Of a stretch of DNA of 64,000 nucleotides, positions 35,243-42,734 are shown piece after piece (position 1 is the first letter of the stretch; each line of letters opens with the position of its first letter). The stretch comes from Nocardioides sp. BP30. GTDB lineage: Bacteria; Actinomycetota; Actinomycetes; Propionibacteriales; Nocardioidaceae. The stretch is from contig NZ_CP123620.1 in the NCBI RefSeq assembly GCF_029873215.1, forward strand, positions 1,860,001 through 1,924,000, given 5' to 3'. Made by a program: the position numbers and the translations under genes. The notes under the pieces were generated by a model that saw only the letters and a program-made list of their open reading frames with translations, ran no database searches and was not told where the DNA came from.

Positions 35243-35278
35243 ACCCGAGCTTCGGTATCAGTAGATCCTGATCTGCGC
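35243..35278. other. Diverged repeat-like segment in the parE upstream region
   Basis: This stretch resembles the reverse complement of the 22-bp repeat found at 33.4 and 38.3 kb, but with mismatches at almost every third base. It may be an old copy or a coincidence. The whole 35114-35398 intergenic region otherwise shows only promoter-like sequence. Confidence 0.2.
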
Positions 35279-35338
35279 TCACGGTAGTCCTGAGTGCCAA
35301 GTGAGCGTGGCGAGGAGGGCACGCGGGCGTGTCGCGGG

Positions 35339-35344
35339 TAGATT
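35339..35344 (+). promoter_or_regulatory. Candidate -10 element of parE
   Basis: TAGATT fits TANNNT and would start a transcript near 35351, giving a leader of about 48 nt with a GGGAG site at 35388-35392. Confidence 0.4.
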
Positions 35345-35398
35345 CGGGTCCCACAGCACGACCCCCCGCACCACCCCTCGCACCACCGGGAGCACGTC

Positions 35399-37474
35399 AT
35401 CGCCGAGCACGCTGGCACCAACACGTACAACGCCGCGCACCTCCTCGTCCTGGAGGGTCTGGAGGCGGTGCGCAAGCGTCCGGGCATGTACATCGGTTCC
35501 ACCGATACCCGGGGTCTCATGCACTGTGTGTGGGAGATCATCGACAACGGCGTCGACGAGGCACTCGCCGGCTACGCGAACCGGGTCGAGGTGACGCTGC
35601 ACGCCGACGGCTCGGTGGAGGTGTACGACGACGGTCGCGGCATTCCGACCGACAAGGAGCCCAAGACCGGCCTTCCCGGCGTCGAGGTGGTCGCCACCAA
35701 GCTGCACGCCGGCGGCAAGTTCGGTGGCTCCTCCTACGCCGCCACCGGCGGTCTGCACGGCGTCGGCCTCTCGGTCGTCAATGCGCTCTCGTCCCGGATG
35801 GACATCGACGTCGACCGCTCACCGGCGCGTCAGGGGATGAGCTTCCGCCGCGGTGTGCCCGGCGTGTTCGACGGCGAGGGCGAGAAGGCGGCCTTCACCG
35901 AGCAGAGCGGGCTGAGCCGCAAGGGCGCGAGGGTGACGAAGGGTCGCTCCGGAACGCTGGTGCGGTTCTGGCCCGACCGGCAGATCTTCACCAAGGACGC
36001 CGGCTTCGTCTACGACGACCTGGTCACCCGGGCGCGGCAGACCTCCTTCATCGTCCCGGGCCTGGAGCTGGTCATCCGCGATCTGCGCGGCGAGGTTCCG
36101 GTGGAGGAGAAGTTCCGCCACGACGGCGGCATCGCGGAGTTCGTCGACTTCCTCGCCCACGACGAGGGGGTCACCCCGATCCTGCGGCTGCAGGGCTCGG
36201 ACACCTTCACCGAGACGGTGCCGATGCTCGACGAGCAGGGTCATATGACGCCGCAGGACGTCGAGCGTGAGCTGACCGTCGACGTCGCGTGCCGCTGGGG
36301 GATGGGCTACGACGTCGAGCTGCGCTCCTTCGTCAACGTGATCGCCACGCCGAAGGGCGGCACCCACGTCAGCGGCTTCGAGCAGGCGATCACCCGCACC
36401 TTCAACGAGTCGATGAAGGCCGCCCGGGTGTTGAAGGCCAACGACGACGACGTGATCAAGGACGACGTCCTCGAAGGCCTGACAGCGGTGGTGACGGTGC
36501 GCCTCGCCGAGCCCCAGTTCGAGGGCCAGACCAAGGAGATCCTCGGCACGCCCGCGGCCCGCACGGTGGTGCGCAAGGTCGTCGCCGCCGAGCTGAAGAA
36601 GTTCCTGACCTCGGCGAAGGCAGCCGACAAGGCCGTCGCCAAGCGGGTGATGGAGAAGGTGTACGGCGCCGCGAAGACGCGGCTCACGCTGCGGCAGCAG
36701 AAGGAGACCCAGCGCCGCAAGAACGCCCTCGAGTCGTCCTCGCTGCCGGCCAAGCTCGCCGACTGCCGGTCCAACGACAACGACCGCACCGAGCTGTTCA
36801 TCGTCGAGGGTGACTCCGCACTCGGTACGGCGAAGATGGCGCGCAACTCCGAGTTCCAGGCGCTGCTGCCCATCCGCGGCAAGATCCTCAACGTGCAGAA
36901 GGCCTCGGTCGGCGACATGCTGAAGAACACCGAGTGCGCCTCGATCATCCAGGTCGTCGGCGCCGGCTCCGGGCGCACCTTCGACCTGGAGGCGCGTCGC
37001 TACGGCCGGATCATCTTCATGGCCGACGCCGACGCCGACGGCGCGCACATCCGCACGCTGCTGGCCACGCTGTTCATGAAGTACATGCCCGAGCTGATCG
37101 ACGCCGGCCGCGTGTACTCCGCCGTACCGCCGCTGCACCGCATCGAGCTGTCCAACCCCAAGAAGGGGATGGACAAGTACGTCTACACCTATTCCGACGA
37201 CGAGCTCCAGCGCAAGCTCGCCGACCTCAAGAAGCGCGGCGTCAACTGGAAGGATCCGGTGCAGCGCTACAAGGGCTTGGGCGAGATGGACGCCGACCAG
37301 CTGGCCGAGACCACCATGGATCCGCGGCACCGCACCCTGCGCCGGCTGACCGTCGACGACGCCGAGGCCGCCTCCGACGTCTTCGAGCTGCTGATGGGCT
37401 CGGACGTCGCGCCGCGCAAGGAGTTCGTCATCGCCGGCGCCTACGAGGTCGACGCGGACGCGATCGACGCGTAG
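35399..37474 (+). CDS. parE: DNA topoisomerase IV subunit B (GyrB/ParE type)
   Basis: This type IIA topoisomerase subunit of about 691 residues has the GHKL ATPase (YNAAHLLVLEGLEAVRKRPG, then WEIIDNGVDEAL with the catalytic Glu position, DDGRGIPTD and GGLHGVGLSVVNALS), the transducer domain, and a TOPRIM domain (FIVEGDSALG, then MADADADGAHIRTLL). The conserved N-terminus AGTNTYNAAHLLV lies upstream of the first usual start (GTG at 35468), and no ATG, GTG, TTG or CTG precedes it in frame. The best start is ATC at 35399, six bases after GGGAG. Its partner parC is at 42.7-45.2 kb. Confidence 0.93.
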   Translation: MAEHAGTNTYNAAHLLVLEGLEAVRKRPGMYIGSTDTRGLMHCVWEIIDNGVDEALAGYANRVEVTLHADGSVEVYDDGRGIPTDKEPKTGLPGVEVVATKLHAGGKFGGSSYAATGGLHGVGLSVVNALSSRMDIDVDRSPARQGMSFRRGVPGVFDGEGEKAAFTEQSGLSRKGARVTKGRSGTLVRFWPDRQIFTKDAGFVYDDLVTRARQTSFIVPGLELVIRDLRGEVPVEEKFRHDGGIAEFVDFLAHDEGVTPILRLQGSDTFTETVPMLDEQGHMTPQDVERELTVDVACRWGMGYDVELRSFVNVIATPKGGTHVSGFEQAITRTFNESMKAARVLKANDDDVIKDDVLEGLTAVVTVRLAEPQFEGQTKEILGTPAARTVVRKVVAAELKKFLTSAKAADKAVAKRVMEKVYGAAKTRLTLRQQKETQRRKNALESSSLPAKLADCRSNDNDRTELFIVEGDSALGTAKMARNSEFQALLPIRGKILNVQKASVGDMLKNTECASIIQVVGAGSGRTFDLEARRYGRIIFMADADADGAHIRTLLATLFMKYMPELIDAGRVYSAVPPLHRIELSNPKKGMDKYVYTYSDDELQRKLADLKKRGVNWKDPVQRYKGLGEMDADQLAETTMDPRHRTLRRLTVDDAEAASDVFELLMGSDVAPRKEFVIAGAYEVDADAIDA

Positions 37475-37545
37475 TCACCCCGCGCCGTCGGCCGTCGGCG
37501 TGATGCGCAACACTTGCCCCATGCCCGCCCGAGACCGACGTCACG

Positions 37546-37938
37546 ATGCCCGCTGACCAGAAGACCCGCCGGGCGGCCATCACCAAGGCGCTCAAGGCGG
37601 GGGGCGCCAAGCCGCGCAAGGGTCATCTGCGGCTGCAGGCCGGCGAGGTGTTCTGGTACGTCGACGTCCGCGCCGACTCACCCGCGCCGACGGCGGAGCT
37701 CGTCTTCGAGGTAGGCGGCTGGCTGCCCGCTGCGGGCCCCGAGCCGGAGGGCGGCGCGATCGATTGCCCGCTGCTCGCCGACGTACCGATCGGCGCGGAC
37801 GTGATCGCTGCGGCCGAGGCGCTGGTGGCGCTGCTCGCGCCGGTGACAGATGTGGCGGCACTGCGAGCGTTCGTCGCCCGGGGCGCGCTCGAGGGCGCGC
37901 TGGTCGACAAGAACCTGCGCGCTGTCCTGGAGCGCTGA
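37546..37938 (+). CDS. Hypothetical protein
   Basis: This 130-residue protein begins with a basic helix (DQKTRRAAITKALKAGGAKPRKG) and a strand HLRLQAGEVFWYVDVRAD, followed by an acidic, Ala-rich helical half (DVIAAAEALVALLAPVTDVAALRAFVA). It looks like a small alpha/beta protein. I do not recognise the family. It lies 71 bases after parE and converges on the DUF4242 gene with three bases between stops. Confidence 0.6.
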   Translation: MPADQKTRRAAITKALKAGGAKPRKGHLRLQAGEVFWYVDVRADSPAPTAELVFEVGGWLPAAGPEPEGGAIDCPLLADVPIGADVIAAAEALVALLAPVTDVAALRAFVARGALEGALVDKNLRAVLER

Positions 37939-37941
37939 GCC

Positions 37942-38190
37942 TCACGTGCCGGCGCGCACCTCGTGGATCTCGTCGGCGACGAGGCCGTGCGCCTTGCGGT
38001 GCACCTCGCTGGCCGCGCTGGCGTCGGGGGCGTCCACGAGGCAGAAGATCGTCCCGTTGGCCTCGTCCACCCAGTAGCTCATGTAGTTGACGTCGAACTC
38101 GTCCTGCGTCGCCAGGTCGGCGGCATGCGCCTTCGCGACGTCGTCGAGGCTGACCTCGCCGACGTGATGGACATCCATGTAGAGCGGCAT
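37942..38190 (-). CDS. SCO4226-like nickel-binding protein (DUF4242)
   Basis: This 82-residue protein matches the DUF4242 family, of which Streptomyces SCO4226 is a nickel-binding ferredoxin-like dimer. It begins PLYMDVHHVGEVSLDDVAKAH, with HH in the first strand, and has NYMSYWVDEANGTIFCLVDAP and HRKAHGLVADEIHEV. The His residues and Cys are candidate ligands. Transcription is probably leaderless from a TAGCGT element. The role may be metal buffering; this is inference. Confidence 0.82.
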   Translation of the reverse strand: MPLYMDVHHVGEVSLDDVAKAHAADLATQDEFDVNYMSYWVDEANGTIFCLVDAPDASAASEVHRKAHGLVADEIHEVRAGT

Positions 38191-38196
38191 GTCAGG

Positions 38197-38202
38197 ACGC
38201 TA
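38197..38202 (-). promoter_or_regulatory. -10 element of a leaderless DUF4242 promoter
   Basis: TAGCGT on the minus strand ends 6 nt before the ATG at 38190. Confidence 0.5.
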
Positions 38203-38292
38203 GGGCCGGCACCCGTGGGCGGACCAGGCATCGGTGCGGAAATACCCAATCCGGGCCGCTCGGGTCGACCGGTGAGGCGGGGCCGGCTGTCC

Positions 38293-38372
38293 GGAGGCCC
38301 GAGTCGACGGGGACGGAGGCCCGAGTCGACGGGGACGGAGGCCCGACTCGACGGGGACGGAGGCCCGAGTCG
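38293..38372. repeat. 3.6 tandem copies of the 22-bp intergenic repeat
   Basis: The unit is GGAGGCCCGAGTCGACGGGG plus AC. Copies are at 38293-38314, 38315-38336, 38337-38358 (one base changed) and a 14-base partial at 38359-38372. The repeats contain the SalI-type palindrome GTCGAC. Since 22 is not a multiple of three, the array is not a coding repeat. Confidence 0.85.
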
Positions 38373-38386
38373 CTGGTAGGTCGGCC

Positions 38387-38392
38387 TAGGCT
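38387..38392 (+). promoter_or_regulatory. -10 element of a leaderless fdhD promoter
   Basis: TAGGCT ends 6 nt before the GTG at 38399, and begins 15 bases after the repeat array. Confidence 0.5.
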
Positions 38393-38398
38393 GGAGCC

Positions 38399-39199
38399 GT
38401 GGCAGTGATGACGACCCGGCGCGCGATCGTACGGCGCGGCGTGCGCGCCCCGGACGATCTGGCGGTGGAGTCGCCGCTGGTCCTGGGCCTGGAGCCGGCG
38501 AGCCCGGGAGGGGAGAGCGAGGCGATCGCGACCCTGATGCGGACGCCGGGGCACGATCTCGAGCTCGCAGCCGGCTGGTTGACGGTGGAGTCAGGCGTCC
38601 AGCGGCCGACCGACATCGTGCAGCTGCGCTCCTGCCGGGAGGACGACACCGACCGGGTCCACATCACGCTGGCCTCCGGCGTACGACCGCCCCGGCCACG
38701 CGCCTTCGTGACCTCGGCGGCCTGCGGGGTGTGCAGCGCCGACGTGCTCGACCTGGCCCCGCTGCGTCGCGCCGTACCCCACCAGGACGGTTGGCGCGTG
38801 CAGGCCGCCGTGCTGACGGCGCTGCCCGATGCGCTGCGGAGCCGGCAGCGTGCCTTCGACAAGACCGGCGGCGTCCATGCGGCGGCCCTGGCGGGGGCCG
38901 ATGGCGCCCTGCGGCACGCGTTCGAGGACGTCGGACGGCACAATGCGGTCGACAAGGTGATCGGCCGGGCCCTGCTGGACGGCCTGCTGCCGGCCACGGG
39001 CGAGCTGCTGGTGGTCAGCGGCCGGGTGTCGTTCGAGATCGTGCAGAAGGCCGTCGCGGCGAGCGTGGCCGGCATCGTCGCCGTCTCCGCGCCGTCCTCG
39101 CTGGCCGTCGACCTGGCCCGCGAGCACCGTCTGCTGCTGGCCGGCATGGTCCGCGGCGGTCAGCTCAACGTGTACGCGGGCGAGGACCTGGTCGACTGA
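38399..39199 (+). CDS. fdhD: Formate dehydrogenase accessory sulfurtransferase FdhD
   Basis: This 266-residue protein transfers sulphur to the molybdenum cofactor of formate dehydrogenase. The functional CxxC motif is CGVC at residues 109-112 (SAACGVCSADVL). Other family motifs are LMRTPGHDLELAAGWL, FEDVGRHNAVDKVIGRAL and LVVSGRVSFEIVQKAVAA. I start it at the GTG at 38399 next to TAGGCT; the GTG at 38405 and ATG at 38408 have better spacing to GGAG and are alternatives. No formate dehydrogenase gene lies in the window. Confidence 0.93.
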   Translation: MAVMTTRRAIVRRGVRAPDDLAVESPLVLGLEPASPGGESEAIATLMRTPGHDLELAAGWLTVESGVQRPTDIVQLRSCREDDTDRVHITLASGVRPPRPRAFVTSAACGVCSADVLDLAPLRRAVPHQDGWRVQAAVLTALPDALRSRQRAFDKTGGVHAAALAGADGALRHAFEDVGRHNAVDKVIGRALLDGLLPATGELLVVSGRVSFEIVQKAVAASVAGIVAVSAPSSLAVDLAREHRLLLAGMVRGGQLNVYAGEDLVD

Positions 39200-39203
39200 C
39201 GCG

Positions 39204-39232
39204 GCGCGAACGGTCACGGCGACAGTTCGCGC
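39204..39232. terminator. Hairpin between fdhD and the convergent thioesterase gene
   Basis: GCGCGAAC and GTTCGCGC form a perfect 8-bp stem with a 13-base loop just after the fdhD stop. Overlapping alternatives (GTCACGG with CCGTGAC at 39249-39255) exist. Confidence 0.5.
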
Positions 39233-39268
39233 GAATGTCACCGTGTCCCCGTGACACAGTGCCCGTCC

Positions 39269-39721
39269 TCACGGCCGTGGCCGCCACCGCTTCCACAGCG
39301 CCTCGGCCTCGGCGCGCACCTTGCCGTCGTGCTCCAACCAGACATGCGCGGTGATCTCACTCTCGGCCGCGGCCGTCACCTCGGCCCCCAGGCTGACCGG
39401 CTCGTGCAGCGGCGCCGGGCGCCGGTAGCGCACGTCGAGACCCGCCGTCAGGTACGGCAGCAGCGCATCGCCCAGCGGGCGCCAGTCGTGCTGGTAGGCG
39501 GTGTCGACGACCGCCGCCGCACTGTGGCAGTCCAGCAGGGTGCCGATGATCCCGCCGTTGAGGAAGCCGGTGCCGTTGTCGTGCTCGGGCCAGGGCAGGA
39601 ACTGAGCGACGTACCGCTCTCCCTCCCGGAAGCTGCGCAGCCGGAGCCCCTTGGCGTTGGCCTGCCCGCAGCCGAAGCAGGTGAGCTGCGGGTACAGCGT
39701 CTCCTGGAGGGATAGCGCCAT
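39269..39721 (-). CDS. Hotdog-fold thioesterase family protein
   Basis: This 150-residue protein has a Cys-rich start CFGCGQANAKGLRLRSF, typical of a PaaI-like thioesterase subgroup, then FLNGGIIGTLLDCHSAAAVV, which takes the position of HGG-x-x-x-x-x-x-E/D with Asn-Gly-Gly and Asp. Active-site residues therefore differ from the 5.3 kb thioesterase. The ATG at 39721 lies one base after the carbonic anhydrase stop, so the two genes form an operon. The substrate is unknown. Confidence 0.82.
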   Translation of the reverse strand: MALSLQETLYPQLTCFGCGQANAKGLRLRSFREGERYVAQFLPWPEHDNGTGFLNGGIIGTLLDCHSAAAVVDTAYQHDWRPLGDALLPYLTAGLDVRYRRPAPLHEPVSLGAEVTAAAESEITAHVWLEHDGKVRAEAEALWKRWRPRP

Positions 39722-39722
39722 C

Positions 39723-40226
39723 TCAGGCCTCTCGCTTGAGCAGCCCGCTGTCCACGTCGTAGATGAAGCCGCCGACCTGCACGCTGTCGGGGATGAGCGG
39801 GTGCGCCTTGACCTTGTGCACGTCCTCGGTGAGCGCGCGGTGCTGGTCGGTGATGACACCGATCGGCTGCCACGAGACGTCCACGCCGGCCGAGGCAGCG
39901 ATCCGGGCCTGGATCTCCGCCTCGGTACCCGACGCCATCGCACAGCGGGTGTGCGGGACGATGAGGATGCGCGAGACGTTGAGCAGGTGCACGCCCAGGA
40001 CCAGCGCCTCCATCGCCTGCGGCGTGACCCGGCCGCCGGGATTGCGGAAGATCTTCGCGTCGCCGGGCTTGAGCCCGATCATGCGCAGCGGGTCGATCCG
40101 GGAGTCCATGCAGGTCACCAGCGCGACCCCGGCCCGGGCGATGCCGTCGAAGCCCCCGTACTGGAAGTCGGCGGCGAAGTCGGCGTTGGCGGCGAGGAGG
40201 TCGTCGAAGTCAGCGGAATCAGCCAT
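39723..40226 (-). CDS. Beta-class carbonic anhydrase
   Basis: This 167-residue protein has the beta-carbonic anhydrase zinc site: Cys39 with the Asp41/Arg43 dyad (VTCMDSR), His92 and Cys95 (VPHTRCAM), and the substrate-region GDAKIFRNPGGRVT. It interconverts CO2 and bicarbonate. It starts at the ATG at 40226 with TAGCCT 6 nt upstream; that element includes the stop codon of the upstream MFS gene. It precedes and is coupled with the thioesterase gene. Confidence 0.9.
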   Translation of the reverse strand: MADSADFDDLLAANADFAADFQYGGFDGIARAGVALVTCMDSRIDPLRMIGLKPGDAKIFRNPGGRVTPQAMEALVLGVHLLNVSRILIVPHTRCAMASGTEAEIQARIAASAGVDVSWQPIGVITDQHRALTEDVHKVKAHPLIPDSVQVGGFIYDVDSGLLKREA

Positions 40227-40232
40227 GCCCGC

Positions 40233-40238
40233 AGGCTA
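40233..40238 (-). promoter_or_regulatory. -10 element of a leaderless carbonic anhydrase promoter, built on the MFS gene stop codon
   Basis: TAGCCT on the minus strand ends 6 nt before the ATG at 40226; its first three bases are the TAG stop of the upstream MFS gene. Confidence 0.45.
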
Positions 40239-42017
40239 GCCGAGCCCCTGCAGCGCCTCGCGAGTGTCCACCTCTCGAGTGGCAGCGCCCCGCAGCAGAC
40301 CCAGAGCGAGTACGGCGCCGGCCACCGCCACGACGGCCGCGACTCCGAACACGGTGTGCTCCTGGGCGATCCCCGCCCGCTGCAACAGGATCTGGTAGCG
40401 GTCGCACAGCCCGTGCGTCCCGCACACCGAGCTCATCGAGGGGAGATCGGCCTGGGCGGCGTAGTAGTGCCGCAGTCCCAGCGTGGTGAGCGTCGACAGG
40501 CCGACCAGCATGCCGATCATCCGCGCGACGACCACCAGCGCGCCGGCCAGGCCGTGGATGGCCGCATCGGTGGCGGCGAGCACGGCGGCGTTCACCGGGG
40601 CGAGCACCACCCCGAAGCCCAGCCCGCACAGCAGCAGGGGCACCGTGGCGGTGGCGTGTCGCAGCGCGTCGACGTCCCAGCGGGCCATCCAGGCCAGTCC
40701 GGCGGCCGCCAGCACCAGTCCCGCGCAGGCGATCGCCCCGGCGGACGCGCGCCGGGTGAGGCGGCCGCCGGCGATCGCCCCGATCGGCAGCGCCACCAGG
40801 AAGCGCACCAGCACCAGCGCTGCATCGAGCTGGCTGTCGGGGTAGACCGTGGTGCGCGCGAAGAGCGGTACGTCGATCAGCGCCGCCACCAGCGCCGCAC
40901 CCACCAGCAGGCTGACCAGCACGGCACCCCAGGCCGGCCGGGCGCGCAACGCGCCGCGGGGCAGCAGGGGAGTGGCGGCGGTGCGCTGCCGGACCAGGAA
41001 CGCGGCGAGCGCCAGGACGGCACCGGCCAGGTACCACCAGCCTCCGGGTGCTATCGCCTGCACCTGTGGGTCGGCCGTCGCGAAGGTCAGGATCAGGCCG
41101 GCGAGCGCCCCTGCCAGCAGCAGCGCGCCGGGCACGTCGACCTCCCGGAGGCTCGCCGCCCAGCCGCGTACGTCGACCAGCGGCCACCTCGTGCGCCGCG
41201 CGAGCGTGCACCTGAGCGCGAACAGGACCGCCGCTCCCAGGCAGGTCACGCCGAGCGGGGTGCTCCAACGGCTCTCGCCGGTGATCGGGATGTAGAGCCT
41301 GCCCCAGGTGAGGTCGCGCATCATGGCCGTCGGCTCGACGAAGACCAGGGCGCCGGTGGCGGCCGCGACGAGCAGGAGGGGCATGCCGATGGGGTCGGGC
41401 CACGCCCGTGGCGCAGCCCCCGGCCGGGCCCGTCGGGGAGCCGGGCCGGGCTCGGCGTACCGGAGGGACGAGGAGCGCTCGACGGCGACCGCGAGTACCG
41501 CCGCGACCAGGAGGTTGATCGCGAAGATGGCGCGCCAGTCGGCGACCGCCAGCACGACGGCACCCAGGAGCGGACCCAGCAGGGAGCCCGCCTCCTGGAT
41601 GGCGGAGACGACGCCGAGGGGGACGCCGCGACGCTCGGCCGGGTAGAGGTCGGCGACGAGGGCCAGGGTGGCCGGCACGAGGGCGCCGCCACCGAGTCCC
41701 TGCAGGAACCGGCCGGCGATCATCGGACCGAGCCCGTATGCCAGGGCCGTCAGCAGCGAGCCGAAGGCGAACACGACCAGGCCCGCCGTCAGCACCGGGA
41801 CGCGGCCGCGCCGGTCCGCCACCGAGCCGATGAGCGGGAGCATGGCGACGTAGCCCAGCAGGAACGCCGAGACGATCGGGGCCGCCTCCTGCAGCTGCTC
41901 CACGGAGAGCCCGACCCCGGCCATCATCTCGGGCAGCGCGAGCACCACCACGTAGGTGTCGGCCGCCGCGAAGGCCACGGCGATCGCGGCCAGGGCGAGC
42001 AGGCGCCCCTGTCTCAC
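40236..42017 (-). CDS. MFS transporter, 14-helix type (P55/Rv1410c-like)
   Basis: This 593-residue transporter has about fourteen hydrophobic segments, MFS motif A (GSVADRRGRVP) and motif C-like GSLLGPLLGAVVLA. The GTG at 42017 overlaps the stop of the LprG-like lipoprotein gene by a GTGA. In mycobacteria the same pair, lprG and the MFS gene p55, forms a conserved operon that exports triacylglycerol-type lipids and affects drug tolerance; the coupling here supports the same role. The central cytoplasmic loop (EPGPAPRRARPGAAP) is long and proline-rich. Confidence 0.88.
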   Translation of the reverse strand: MRQGRLLALAAIAVAFAAADTYVVVLALPEMMAGVGLSVEQLQEAAPIVSAFLLGYVAMLPLIGSVADRRGRVPVLTAGLVVFAFGSLLTALAYGLGPMIAGRFLQGLGGGALVPATLALVADLYPAERRGVPLGVVSAIQEAGSLLGPLLGAVVLAVADWRAIFAINLLVAAVLAVAVERSSSLRYAEPGPAPRRARPGAAPRAWPDPIGMPLLLVAAATGALVFVEPTAMMRDLTWGRLYIPITGESRWSTPLGVTCLGAAVLFALRCTLARRTRWPLVDVRGWAASLREVDVPGALLLAGALAGLILTFATADPQVQAIAPGGWWYLAGAVLALAAFLVRQRTAATPLLPRGALRARPAWGAVLVSLLVGAALVAALIDVPLFARTTVYPDSQLDAALVLVRFLVALPIGAIAGGRLTRRASAGAIACAGLVLAAAGLAWMARWDVDALRHATATVPLLLCGLGFGVVLAPVNAAVLAATDAAIHGLAGALVVVARMIGMLVGLSTLTTLGLRHYYAAQADLPSMSSVCGTHGLCDRYQILLQRAGIAQEHTVFGVAAVVAVAGAVLALGLLRGAATREVDTREALQGLG

Positions 42018-42715
42018 GGCTTGGTGATCGTCTTGGTCACGCCGTAGTCGTCGAGCGTGACGGTGTAGGTCGACGCAGCCGTGTCGGCGCCGTAGAACCG
42101 GCCGCGGATCGCTGCCTGTTCCAGCCGGTGGTCGTCGTCGATCGTGTAGGAGACGGCGAACGTGCCGGCCGCCTGGGAGATGATCGCCGCCACCGCCGAG
42201 GCGGGGAGGGTGCCGGTGTAGGTGGTCAGCACCTGCTTGTTGTCCTTGCCGCCGCGCACGGTGTCGCCCTTCTTCAGGTCGGTGGTAGCGGTCAGCAGCC
42301 GGGAGATGCCGGTGTCGGGTGCGATCAGCGTCGCGGGATCCGGCACGCCGTACTGTGCCGGATCGATGGTCTGCCACGACGTCGTCAGCGGCAGCTTGGC
42401 GTAGACCTTGTCGTCGACCGAGACCACCGGCACCTGAGCGGTGGCGCCGAGCACCTTGATCGCGATCGTGCCGTCGAAGGCGGGCGCTCGGGTCAGCGTG
42501 CCGTCAGCGCCGACCAGGACGTTGCCGCTGGGCAGGTCCTTGCCGACGAGATGCAGCTGCACCCCGGCGGCATGGTCGAGCGCCGACTTGGCCTGCGCGA
42601 TCGCCTCGGCGGGCGGCGGCGCGCCGGCGCCGCTCCCGCCGCCGCACGCGCTCAGCGCCAGGACGGGAAGGGCCGTGACCACCAGGGACAGGGCCGTACG
42701 TCGGAGCATGCGCAC
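42014..42715 (-). CDS. LppX/LprAFG family lipoprotein (LprG-like)
   Basis: This 233-residue lipoprotein has a type II signal peptide with lipobox LSAC near residue 24 and a Gly/Ser/Pro linker. The mature domain fits the LppX_LprAFG fold, which in mycobacteria forms a hydrophobic pocket for glycolipids or triacylglycerol. Visible blocks are PSGNVLVGADGTLTRAPAFD, KVYAKLPLTTSWQTIDPAQY and a C-terminal YTVTLDDYGVTKTIT. The GTG at 42715 has GGGAGG 9 nt upstream. It is coupled to the P55-like MFS gene. Confidence 0.88.
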   Translation of the reverse strand: MRMLRRTALSLVVTALPVLALSACGGGSGAGAPPPAEAIAQAKSALDHAAGVQLHLVGKDLPSGNVLVGADGTLTRAPAFDGTIAIKVLGATAQVPVVSVDDKVYAKLPLTTSWQTIDPAQYGVPDPATLIAPDTGISRLLTATTDLKKGDTVRGGKDNKQVLTTYTGTLPASAVAAIISQAAGTFAVSYTIDDDHRLEQAAIRGRFYGADTAASTYTVTLDDYGVTKTITKP

Positions 42716-42734
42716 GCGCCACAGCCTCCCACAC

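Noticed and set aside
35468..37474. parE starting at the GTG at 35468
   Set aside because: This would drop the conserved YNAAHLLVLEGLEAV segment present in frame upstream.
33398..38372. CRISPR array
   Set aside because: The repeats are direct tandem units with no spacers and there are no cas genes.
39651..42047. 798-codon plus-strand frame
   Set aside because: Gln/His/Arg/Gly-rich translation antisense to the MFS transporter and carbonic anhydrase genes; no domain.
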